A stretch of 21,834 nucleotides of DNA. Source: CAYXXZ01 sp964469165. Its GTDB lineage: Bacteria > Pseudomonadota > Gammaproteobacteria > Pseudomonadales > Porticoccaceae. How positions within the stretch are numbered: the stretch's first letter is position 1; every line of letters begins with the position of its first letter. Under the pieces are notes generated by a model. That model was not told where the DNA came from and did not search any database. It was given only the letters and a program-made list of their open reading frames with translations. Shown here piece after piece: positions 15,466 to 21,834 of the stretch. The stretch lies in assembly GCA_964469165.1 (NCBI GenBank), contig CAYXXZ010000050.1:1-21834 (forward strand). Reading direction: 5' to 3'. A program made the position numbers and the translations under genes.

Positions 15466-16452
15466 TCAGGAATATTCCCTGTGCAGCGCGGCCCAGGCTT
15501 CGCCGCCAAGGCGGGCAAACTCCTTGATCCGGTCGGGCACCACGTGATGGGGTGCGCGGATGGGCCCCGCGTTCATCCAGCCGGCAACGTTGAAGCGCAG
15601 TTTTTCCAGCGCGACGTTGTTTTCCTGGAAGGCCACCATGTCGCCGTAGCAGATGATGGGCAGGACCGCCTGGGTCATCTTGCCGGTGAGCTCCCAGGCC
15701 TTGCTCCAATCGTTGGTTTTTTTGGCCTCGGCCACGATGTCGCGCAAGGCTACCGCCGGAGCGGGACCGCAGGATGCGCTGCTCGACCAGAAGGCCGTCG
15801 CCGTTTCCGGCGCCATGCGTGCCGCCGGCGTGAACTCCGCATCCATCGGCATGATGCGCACCTTGCCCTGGGCTGCGCCGCTGTCACGCAGGTAGGTGCC
15901 GTGGGTTGCGGTCTTGGCCATGATCACCTGGGGAATGTCCGCCACCCCCGCCCAGAAGGGTGGCGGGAAATCGAACTTGAACACGAACGGGTTGGCGTAG
16001 ACGCAGATGGCCATCTCGGGCACTGCCGAAGCCAGATCCTTGAAGAACTGCACCGCCATGCCCACGTCGGGCTTGTTCCACATGGGCGGCCCGACCATGG
16101 TGCCGTCGGCGCCCAGTTCGTAGGCGGCGCGCGTCTGGCGGATGGTCTCGCGGGTGCTGAGCGTGGTGGTGCCGACAAAAATGGGCACGCGCCCGGCTGC
16201 GGTCTTCACCATGGTGGAGATGAAGGCGCTCTTCTCCTCCCAGCTCAGAGCACCGCATTCACCCAGGGTGCCGAGGCTGAGGATGCCGTCGACACCGGCG
16301 GCGATCATGCCTTCGATGATGCGTGCGGTTTCCTCGTGATCCACGGTATCGGTGGCATCGAGATCGGAGCCATTGGCCTTGGTGGGCGTGGGGATGATCG
16401 CCCAGCAGCCGTGGATGTCGTCCACCGTCAACAACTTTCTTTCTCTGCTCAT
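15466..16452 (-). CDS. NahE-like hydratase-aldolase (DHDPS/NAL superfamily)
   Basis: A 328-residue TIM-barrel, class I aldolase. It closely follows trans-o-hydroxybenzylidenepyruvate hydratase-aldolase (NahE) along its length as I recall that sequence: IHGCWAIIPTPT near the N-terminus, VDHEETARIIEGMIAAGVDGILSLGT, GECGALSWEEK, GTTTLSTRETIRQTR, YANPFVFKFDFPPPFWAG, TAFWSSSASCGPA, and AGWMNAGPIRAP near the C-terminus. The Schiff-base Lys is Lys180 (IMAKTATHG) and the active-site Tyr is Tyr152 (VYANP). The family adds water to an arylidene-pyruvate and splits it to an aromatic aldehyde and pyruvate. The ATG at 16452 (GAGGAAA upstream) is preferred to the in-frame ATG at 16503, which lies inside the FAD hydroxylase gene. 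It lies 25 bases after that gene, with an aldehyde dehydrogenase upstream in the same run. The exact substrate is unknown. Confidence 0.9.
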   Translation of the reverse strand: MSRERKLLTVDDIHGCWAIIPTPTKANGSDLDATDTVDHEETARIIEGMIAAGVDGILSLGTLGECGALSWEEKSAFISTMVKTAAGRVPIFVGTTTLSTRETIRQTRAAYELGADGTMVGPPMWNKPDVGMAVQFFKDLASAVPEMAICVYANPFVFKFDFPPPFWAGVADIPQVIMAKTATHGTYLRDSGAAQGKVRIMPMDAEFTPAARMAPETATAFWSSSASCGPAPAVALRDIVAEAKKTNDWSKAWELTGKMTQAVLPIICYGDMVAFQENNVALEKLRFNVAGWMNAGPIRAPHHVVPDRIKEFARLGGEAWAALHREYS

Positions 16453-16477
16453 TACGGTCAATTTCCTCGTTTCGTTT

Positions 16478-18124
16478 TCAGTGTAATCGGGATGTGGCGC
16501 CACGGATTCTTTCGATCAGGGCGTCACAGTTGGCGGGAATCCGATCGCCGCGCCAGGCGATATGTTGATCAGGGCGCACCAGGATCAGGCGCTGCCGGTA
16601 AACGGCGGTGTCGAAGTCGCGACCTGGCACCACGTCGAGAACGGACATCGGCACACCTTTGGCGCGCGCGGCGCCCTCGAGCGGCGCAACATCGATGTCT
16701 CCGCCAAAGCGCAGCAGCGTATAGCCATCCGGCAGCGCGTCGTACAGGGAGCGGCCATCGGCGAGCCAGAAGTGCGGCAGGCGACAGCCGGGCACGGTAG
16801 TTGCCGTGTATTGCCCCATGGTGAGCGGCGGCGCTTGTTCGCCGTCCGCCGCGACGATGGCGGAGTTCTCATAGCAGTAGCCGAAATTGAAGCCGGTCGG
16901 CACCATGGAGTGAATGTTGTCGGCGAAGATCTTCTCGCCGAAGGCGCGTCTGGCGGCGACACCCTCGGCGGAGTCCTGCTCCAGCAGCGCGGGGTCGACG
17001 TCGTCGTTGAGAGTGCGCGACAGCTCGGCAATGATTTCCGACATGCACACATCGACGGGCCTGCGCTCCAGCTCGTAGGTATCGAGCAACTCGGGCGGCG
17101 CCCAGCCTTTCAATACCGCGTCCAGTTTCCAGCCCAGGTTGTCGGCGTCGGCGATACCGGCGTTCATGCCGTAACCGCCGTAAGGCACCCACTGGTGAAT
17201 CGCGTCCCCCACCATGAAGCAGCGCCCGCGCTGGAAGTGCTCGGCGATCAGGCGCCGTCCGGTCCAGTCTTCCCGGGAGACCACGTCGTAGCTGAAATCG
17301 TCGCCGACACCGAGCACTTCGCGGGTGGCCTCGTCCACATTCACGCTTTCTGGGTTCACGCCCGGCGGCACGAAATGGTGGATCAGCCACAGCTCCCTGC
17401 CGTCGATAGCAATCAGCGATGACCAGTTGCCGCGCACGAAAAACCAGTGCATCCACGCCGTGGGATACGCGCTCAGGTGCAGCAGCTGCGGCGCACGGAA
17501 CATGATGGAGCGGCACTGCACCAGGTTGTCCATTCCTTCCAGACGCACGCCGAGCGCCTTGCGGACACTGCTGGCAGGGCCATCGGCGCCCACCAGATAG
17601 CGGCAGCGCACGCGCAACGCCTCGTTGCGCTCCGTCGCCACGGCGCTCACGGTAACGCCGGTCTCGTCCTCGTCCAGAGACTCGAAGCAGGTTCCTTCCA
17701 GCACCTGGATACCCGGAAAGCGGCGCGCGTGGTCAGCCATCACCGGGGCCAGAAACATCTGGCTGACTCGCGCCGCGCGCTCGCGGGACGGCAGGTTGTC
17801 ATCGACGTAACCCTCGTCGTCGAAACGCTGGCGGCGCGAGGGCATGGCGAAGCGCGCGATCTCGAAACCGTTGTAGCGTGTGGCGTAGACGCCATCGTTG
17901 GGGAAGTCGTCGGGCAGGCCCTGCTTGCGCACGTCGTCGGCCATGCCGAGGCGGCGAAAGATCTCCATCGAGCGGGCACTGATATGGCTCGCCTTGGGGT
18001 TGGAGAACTGATCGCCACGGCGCGATTCCAGGATCGTGACCCGATGTCCGCGCGTGGCGAGTTCAAGCGCCAGCGTCAGGCCCGTCGGCCCCGCGCCGAC
18101 GATGCAGACGTCCGTTTCGATCAT
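16478..18124 (-). CDS. FAD-dependent aromatic hydroxylase (PheA/TfdB/MhpA type)
   Basis: A 548-residue class A flavoprotein monooxygenase that hydroxylates a phenolic ring with NAD(P)H and oxygen. It shows the Rossmann GAGPTG (10-15) with Glu33 ending the second strand, the GADG motif (179-182), and the flavin-ribityl motif VGDAIHQWVPYGGYGMNAG with Gly306-Asp307. The C-terminal part (from about residue 400) matches the thioredoxin-like region of the phenol hydroxylase branch, making it longer than salicylate hydroxylases. The open frame continues upstream to 18307, but the ATG at 18124 starts directly before the FAD motif and lies 14 bases after the aldehyde dehydrogenase stop with GGAG between, indicating coupled translation. 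The aldolase follows after 25 bases. Substrate unknown. Confidence 0.94.
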   Translation of the reverse strand: MIETDVCIVGAGPTGLTLALELATRGHRVTILESRRGDQFSNPKASHISARSMEIFRRLGMADDVRKQGLPDDFPNDGVYATRYNGFEIARFAMPSRRQRFDDEGYVDDNLPSRERAARVSQMFLAPVMADHARRFPGIQVLEGTCFESLDEDETGVTVSAVATERNEALRVRCRYLVGADGPASSVRKALGVRLEGMDNLVQCRSIMFRAPQLLHLSAYPTAWMHWFFVRGNWSSLIAIDGRELWLIHHFVPPGVNPESVNVDEATREVLGVGDDFSYDVVSREDWTGRRLIAEHFQRGRCFMVGDAIHQWVPYGGYGMNAGIADADNLGWKLDAVLKGWAPPELLDTYELERRPVDVCMSEIIAELSRTLNDDVDPALLEQDSAEGVAARRAFGEKIFADNIHSMVPTGFNFGYCYENSAIVAADGEQAPPLTMGQYTATTVPGCRLPHFWLADGRSLYDALPDGYTLLRFGGDIDVAPLEGAARAKGVPMSVLDVVPGRDFDTAVYRQRLILVRPDQHIAWRGDRIPANCDALIERIRGATSRLH

Positions 18125-18138
18125 GCCCGGCACTCCGA

Positions 18139-19653
18139 TCAGTGACCAGCGTACAGCCCCAGGGGCCCCTGCTTGAGGTCGATCACCACGGATTTCACCT
18201 GGGTGTAGTGATACAGGGAGTCGACCGTGCCCTCGCGGCCAAAGCCACTTTCCTTGAAGCCACCCAGGGGGATGCCTGGCACGAAATTGTAGAAACGGTT
18301 GACCCACACGGTGCCGGTCTGCATCTGGCGCACGAATTTATGGGCGCGCGCCACGTCCCTGGTCCACACGCCACCGCCCAGCCCGTAGGGCGAGGCGTTG
18401 GCCTGGCGGATCACCTCGTCCTCGTCGTTCCAGCCGAGGATGCAGGTGACGGGCCCGAAGATTTCATCCTGGGCGATCACCATGTCGTTGTGGACGTTGT
18501 CGAAAATGGTCGGCTGAATGAAGAAGCCCTTCTCGAAACCGGGAATGTTCGCCTTGCCACCGCCTGAAAACACGTTGGCGCCCTCCTTCGGCCCCAGATC
18601 GAGGTAATGGAGAATCTTGTCGAACTGGATTTGCGAGGCCTGCGGCCCGATCTGGGTGGTCGGGTCGAGGGGATCGCCCTGGCGGATGCCCTTGATCAGG
18701 CGCGCCAGCTTCTCCATGAATTCGTCGCGCACCGCGTCGTGCACGAAGGTGCGGGTGCCGGCGATGCACACCTCGCCCTTGTTGAACACGGTGGACATGG
18801 CCACCCCTTCCGCGGCGGCGTCCAGGTCGGCGTCTGCGCAGATGATGTTGGCGGACTTGCCGCCCAGCTCCATGGTTTGGGGAATGATGTTGTGGCTGGC
18901 GTAGCCAATGATTTTACGCGCCGTAGGCTTGGAGCCGGTGAAGGCTACCTTGCGCACCAGCGGATGGGTCACCAGGGCCTCGCCCACATCCGGGCCGTAG
19001 CCGGTGACGATGTTGACCACGCCGGGGGGAATGATGTCCTGGCAGTCGCGAAACAGTTCCAGCACCGCCAGGCAGGTGGTTTCGGCGGGCTTCAGCACCA
19101 CCGTGTTGCCGGCGGCCAGGGCCGGGCCGATCTTGAGCGCGGTGGCGAACAGCGGAATGTTCCAGGGCACGATGGCGGCACAGACGCCCAGCGGCTCGCG
19201 GTTGGTGAAGTAGACCGTATCGGGAAAGCTGAGGGTTTCACCCTTGATGTGCAAAGGCAGATCGGCGAAGTAATCGTACATGCCCGCGGTCGCGGGAATG
19301 TCGAAGTTCATGGTGTCGGTGATGGGCTTGCCGTTGTCGGTGGTCTCCATCTGCGCGTATTCCTGCAAGCGCGCCTTGAGCTTGTTGGCGATGCCGCGCA
19401 GTACCGCCTGACGCTCCAGGGGATGGGTTTGCGACCAGCTGGTGAACGCCTTCTGCGCCGACTCTACCGCGCGCTTGATGTCCTCGGGCGTACCCGCCTG
19501 AATCTTCGCCAGATGAGCGCCGGACGCCGGGTTGATGATGTCGATGGTCTTGCCGCTGGAGCCGCCCACCCATTCACCGTGAATCAGATGCCCGTATTCC
19601 GCCTGAAAAAGTGGAGACGCGCTGGAGACGCCGCTGTTTACCGGGGTGTTCAT
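18139..19653 (-). CDS. NAD(P)-dependent aldehyde dehydrogenase
   Basis: A 504-residue cytoplasmic enzyme oxidising an aldehyde to its carboxylate. Catalytic and binding residues are all present: VPWNIP with Asn165, LKPAE with Lys188, FTGS (238-241), MELGGK with general base Glu262, and KGEVCIAGTR with nucleophile Cys296. Length and motifs fit the class that includes betaine-, benzaldehyde- and hydroxymuconic-semialdehyde dehydrogenases. The start at 19653 has GGAG upstream. It is the first gene of the five-gene minus-strand run and faces the divergent TetR gene, whose product probably controls it. In context it would oxidise the aldehyde released by the NahE-like aldolase, parallel to NahF in naphthalene breakdown; this pairing is inference. 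Confidence 0.96.
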   Translation of the reverse strand: MNTPVNSGVSSASPLFQAEYGHLIHGEWVGGSSGKTIDIINPASGAHLAKIQAGTPEDIKRAVESAQKAFTSWSQTHPLERQAVLRGIANKLKARLQEYAQMETTDNGKPITDTMNFDIPATAGMYDYFADLPLHIKGETLSFPDTVYFTNREPLGVCAAIVPWNIPLFATALKIGPALAAGNTVVLKPAETTCLAVLELFRDCQDIIPPGVVNIVTGYGPDVGEALVTHPLVRKVAFTGSKPTARKIIGYASHNIIPQTMELGGKSANIICADADLDAAAEGVAMSTVFNKGEVCIAGTRTFVHDAVRDEFMEKLARLIKGIRQGDPLDPTTQIGPQASQIQFDKILHYLDLGPKEGANVFSGGGKANIPGFEKGFFIQPTIFDNVHNDMVIAQDEIFGPVTCILGWNDEDEVIRQANASPYGLGGGVWTRDVARAHKFVRQMQTGTVWVNRFYNFVPGIPLGGFKESGFGREGTVDSLYHYTQVKSVVIDLKQGPLGLYAGH

Positions 19654-19740
19654 GATGTTTTACTCCGCGTGAATCGCTATCGTTGAGGAAAAAGGGCGGG
19701 GCGGCGAGACCTGCGGCCACCCGGACCGCTGTTATGCTGA

Positions 19741-19779
19741 TTGACAGGGATGTTAATAACAGATTACATTTTTTGTCAA
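19741..19779. promoter_or_regulatory. Overlapping divergent promoters with candidate TetR operator
   Basis: Between the divergent aldehyde dehydrogenase and TetR genes, TTGACA occurs on the plus strand (19741-19746) and on the minus strand (19779-19774), facing inward. On the plus strand an 18-base spacer leads to TACATT (19765-19770), a fair -10 for the TetR gene. On the minus strand TATTAA follows after 15 bases. Inside lies TGTTAATAACA (19751-19761), a 5-1-5 palindrome that would overlap both promoters and suits a TetR-type repressor. Confidence 0.45.
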
Positions 19780-19817
19780 CTCAACTCCCGTTACAGACTT
19801 CAAGGATTCAATCGGAT

Positions 19818-20447
19818 ATGAATCACGCCAAGGCCTCCGCCAGCAGCTCCGAGGGCGCCCTGTCCCGCGAGCAGATTCTCGCTGCCGCGGAAGACGTGTT
19901 CCGCCGTTTCGGCCCCGCCAAGACCACCGTGGTGGATATCGCGCGCCTGCTCGGCATGAGCCACGGCAGCGTCTACCGCCACTTCGAAAGCAAGGCCGCG
20001 CTGCGCAACGCCGTCATCGAGGTGTGGCTGCAGCGCTACGCCGACTCCCTGATCGTCATCACCAGCCAGCCCGGTTCCGCCCGCGAACGGCTGCGCGCCT
20101 GGCTGGAAACCCTGCGCTCGATGAAGATCGAGAAGTTCAAGAAGGAAACCGAACTCTTCGCCACCTATCACGACCTGGTCAAGGATTCCGAACCCGTGGT
20201 CGCCAACTACCGCAGCCAGCTCGCCGCCCAGGTGGAAACCATTCTGCACAGCGGCATCGCATCGGGCGAATTCGCCATTCGCGACCCCCGCGCCAAGGCC
20301 AACGCGATCCTCGATGCCACGACCCGCTTTCATCACCCCTGGCACGCCGCCGACTGGCAGAAACGCAACGTGGACGAGGCCTTCCAGGGCGTGTGGGAAC
20401 TGGTTCTGGGGGATATACTCGTGCGGCCCACTGCGCCCCCCGGGTGA
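19818..20447 (+). CDS. TetR-family transcriptional regulator
   Basis: A 209-residue repressor-type protein. The N-terminal HTH is clear: SREQILAAAEDVFRRFG (helix 1), then TTVVDIARLLGMSHGSVYRHFESKAAL (about 37-62) with the typical VYRHF ending. The remaining two thirds form the helical ligand-binding and dimerisation domain. The frame is open back to 19683, but the ATG at 19818 with AAGGA upstream gives the standard TetR start. The stop TGA at 20445-20447 overlaps an ATG (TGATG), linking it to the downstream NAT-like gene. It faces the aldehyde dehydrogenase gene, so it most likely represses that operon and its own transcript until an intermediate binds. The inducer is unknown. Confidence 0.93.
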   Translation: MNHAKASASSSEGALSREQILAAAEDVFRRFGPAKTTVVDIARLLGMSHGSVYRHFESKAALRNAVIEVWLQRYADSLIVITSQPGSARERLRAWLETLRSMKIEKFKKETELFATYHDLVKDSEPVVANYRSQLAAQVETILHSGIASGEFAIRDPRAKANAILDATTRFHHPWHAADWQKRNVDEAFQGVWELVLGDILVRPTAPPG

Positions 20448-20491
20448 TGATCCATTCTTACAGAAAAACAGAACATAACAGGATAAAAGCC

Positions 20492-21331
20492 GTGACCAAC
20501 ACCAGTACATTGCCACCCGCCCTCGTCGAGAAAATACTTGAACGGCTGGGCCTGCACGCCGCACCCGGCATCGACTTGCCGGGACTCGAAACGCTCTATG
20601 CCGCCTGGTGTCGCGAGGTGCCCTTCGACAACATACGCAAGCTCATCCACCTGCGCGGCGGTGCTGCCGATAATCTGCCGGGAAGCCGCGCGCAGGACTT
20701 CTTCGAAGCCTGGCTCGCCCACGGCACCGGCGGAACCTGCTGGCCGGGCAACGGCGCCCTGTACGCCTTGCTTGCCGCCCTGGGTTTTGCAGCGCGGCGT
20801 GGCGTGGGCACCATGCCGGTGACGCTGGACATCCCGCCGAACCACGGCATCGCCCTGGTGGACCTGGATGGCGTTACCCATGCCGTCGACGCCTCCATCG
20901 CATACGTTGCGCCGCTGCCGCTGGTGGATGGAGAAACCGCCAGTGTCGACCACCCTGCCTGGGGCGCGCGGAGTTTCCAGAGCGACGGCACCTGGCATAT
21001 CGGCTTCCGCCCGCTGCACATTCCGCAAGGGCTCGAGTGCCGCATCGATAGCCTGTGCGTCAGTGGCGACGATTTCCACCAATGGCACCAGCACACACGC
21101 CGCTGGAGCCCCTTCAACTACGAGCTGTACATCCGGACGCTGCGCGGCGACTCCGTGGTCGGTATCGCCTTCGGTCAGTGGATCGAGTTCGACGGCGACG
21201 GGGGCGTCAACCAGCGCCCCCTCAGCGAAGACGAGCGCAAACGCGTGCTGATCGACGAACTGGGCATCAACGAGGCCATCGTTCAGGCCCTGCCGACAGA
21301 CATTCCAACGCCGCCGCGACCCACAGCCTAA
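20492..21331 (+). CDS. Arylamine N-acetyltransferase-like protein
   Basis: A 279-residue protein of the NAT family, Cys-His-Asp enzymes that move an acyl group from acyl-CoA to arylamines, hydrazines or related acceptors. The triad is visible: Cys83 in TGGTCWPGN, His118 in PPNHGIALVDLDG, Asp133 in HAVDAS. PFDNIRKL (44-51) matches the family PF-N element. The elbow differs from the classical RGGYC, so this is a divergent branch. I chose GTG at 20492 because AGGA lies about ten bases upstream; the alternative is the ATG at 20447, which overlaps the TetR stop and adds 15 residues. In actinobacteria a nat gene sits in the cholesterol-catabolic hsa operon, which makes its place beside a catabolic cluster notable. 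The acceptor is unknown. Confidence 0.85.
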   Translation: MTNTSTLPPALVEKILERLGLHAAPGIDLPGLETLYAAWCREVPFDNIRKLIHLRGGAADNLPGSRAQDFFEAWLAHGTGGTCWPGNGALYALLAALGFAARRGVGTMPVTLDIPPNHGIALVDLDGVTHAVDASIAYVAPLPLVDGETASVDHPAWGARSFQSDGTWHIGFRPLHIPQGLECRIDSLCVSGDDFHQWHQHTRRWSPFNYELYIRTLRGDSVVGIAFGQWIEFDGDGGVNQRPLSEDERKRVLIDELGINEAIVQALPTDIPTPPRPTA

Positions 21332-21370
21332 GACCTGTTCACGACCTCGAAATCTGGCGTGGTAAGTGAG

Positions 21371-21490
21371 TTTCAAGTTTCACGTTTCACGCAGGTGCCA
21401 GTGGCGATGGCATCACACTGACCACGCACTGTGGTACAGAGAGCCTCAACGGCCTGCGGGTCATCCCTTTCTTACGTGAAACGTGAAACT
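21371..21490. repeat. Inverted pair of 7-base repeats (TTTCACG type)
   Basis: The left block is TTTCAAG followed by two TTTCACG units (21371-21391). The right block is two CGTGAAA units (21475-21488), the exact inverse. A 16-base perfect pairing joins 21376-21391 with 21475-21490 around an 83-base core without an evident gene. The right arm directly abuts the GTAG-type element that starts at 21490-21491. Confidence 0.6.
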
Positions 21491-21561
21491 GTAGGAGCCT
21501 GCCTGCAGGCGACCCTGTTGTGTATCTCGGTGGGTGTGTCGCCTGCAGGCAGGCTCCTACA
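21490..21561. repeat. REPIN-like inverted pair, GTAGGAGCCTGCC type (copy 2)
   Basis: Perfect 24-base arms (21490-21513 and 21538-21561) surround a 24-base spacer. Arm sequence and spacer length match copy 1 at 11874-11951, while the spacer sequences differ. It starts six bases after the aceE stop codon. Confidence 0.85.
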
Positions 21562-21567
21562 AGTGGC

Positions 21568-21834
21568 TCAACAGGCCCAGGGCGGTGTGCGTGCGGCATC
21601 GCCGCTGCCATATCTGGCGAGCGCCGCGCGCCACAACTCCGCGTCGACAGCGCCGTCATCCGCCAGGCCCTTGAGGGCGGCGATGACCACGGCATGGCGA
21701 TCGACCTCGAAAAAACGCCGCAGCGCGCGCCGCGAATCGCTGCGCCCGAAGCCGTCCGTGCCCAGCGTCAGGTAGCGGGCCGGCACGAACGCGCGAATCA
21801 ACTCGGGGACGGCGCGCACATAATCCGTGGCCGC
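21568..21834 (-). CDS. aceE: Pyruvate dehydrogenase E1 component, C-terminal part
   Basis: The last 88 codons of a gene whose 5' part lies beyond the right edge. The peptide runs AATDYVRAVPELIR, then FVPARYLTLGTDGFGRSDSR, RRFFEVDRHAVVIAAL and so on. The LGTDGFGRSD-R-LR-FFEVD sequence is the characteristic C-terminal signature of homodimeric E1 (AceE), the thiamine-diphosphate enzyme that decarboxylates pyruvate in the pyruvate dehydrogenase complex. The C-terminus here ends in GSGDAARTPPWAC. It is a central-metabolism gene rather than part of the catabolic cluster, and probably marks the conserved chromosomal side of the region. Confidence 0.93.
   Translation of the reverse strand, partial: AATDYVRAVPELIRAFVPARYLTLGTDGFGRSDSRRALRRFFEVDRHAVVIAALKGLADDGAVDAELWRAALARYGSGDAARTPPWAC

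Noticed and set aside
15466..16452. Lysine-biosynthetic DapA
   Set aside because: The detailed sequence pattern follows NahE-type hydratase-aldolases, and the neighbours are a hydroxylase and an aldehyde dehydrogenase rather than lysine genes.
18125..18307. N-terminal extension of the FAD hydroxylase
   Set aside because: It overlaps the end of the aldehyde dehydrogenase gene and precedes the canonical FAD-binding start (MIETDVCIVGAGPTG).
15466..19653. A complete naphthalene/salicylate (nah) pathway
   Set aside because: No ring-hydroxylating or extradiol dioxygenase is present, and the hydroxylase is of the longer PheA/TfdB type rather than NahG type.
20024..20491. Upstream extension of the NAT-like frame through the TetR gene
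   Set aside because: This part is the TetR coding sequence read in another frame, and the NAT fold begins after 20492.
21371..21561. CRISPR array
   Set aside because: Repeats are inverted pairs or direct 7-base units, with no regular direct repeat-spacer pattern and no cas gene.

Overview
The window reads as a catabolic gene cluster from a Proteobacterium, most likely a Gammaproteobacterium. The evidence is a homodimeric-type pyruvate dehydrogenase E1 (aceE) at the right edge, large TonB-dependent outer-membrane receptors, and intergenic palindromes whose outer ends read GTAG, as REP/REPIN elements do. Base composition looks GC-rich throughout and richer still right of about 15 kb (by eye, not computed). 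No tRNA, rRNA, CRISPR array, transposase or phage gene was seen.

From left to right, almost everything is on the minus strand. (1) At 1-157 lies the 5' end of an unidentified gene. (2) At 237-6429 is module 1: a TonB-dependent receptor, an APH-fold phosphotransferase, a protein of unknown function carrying an RDHS motif, and an AraC-family regulator. (3) At 6773-10423 are a SnoaL/NTF2-like protein, an SDR dehydrogenase and a second TonB receptor that is a close paralogue of the first. (4) At 10859-13199 are a second AraC regulator, paralogous to the first, and a cytochrome P450. (5) At 13365-19653 is a five-gene run, transcribed as aldehyde dehydrogenase, FAD hydroxylase, NahE-like hydratase-aldolase, alpha/beta-hydrolase-fold protein, then a second RDHS-motif protein, ending in a good terminator. 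(6) At 19818-21331, divergent on the plus strand, are a TetR regulator and an arylamine N-acetyltransferase (NAT)-like gene. (7) At 21568-21834 is the 3' end of aceE, which is probably the conserved flank.

The inferred job is uptake and oxidative breakdown of a hydrophobic aromatic or polycyclic (possibly steroid-like) compound. The receptors would import it, the P450, SDR and FAD hydroxylase would oxidise it, the NahE-like lyase would release pyruvate and an aldehyde, and the aldehyde dehydrogenase would oxidise that aldehyde. No ring-cleavage dioxygenase and no P450 redox partner lie in the window, so the pathway is incomplete here and the substrate is unknown.

Three features stand out. 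Receptor, AraC and RDHS-motif protein each occur twice. The alpha/beta-hydrolase has Ala where the nucleophilic Ser should be. Four GTAG-ended palindromic elements of three sequence types each sit 6-10 bases after a stop codon, and two further elements are built from 7-base repeats in inverted pairs.
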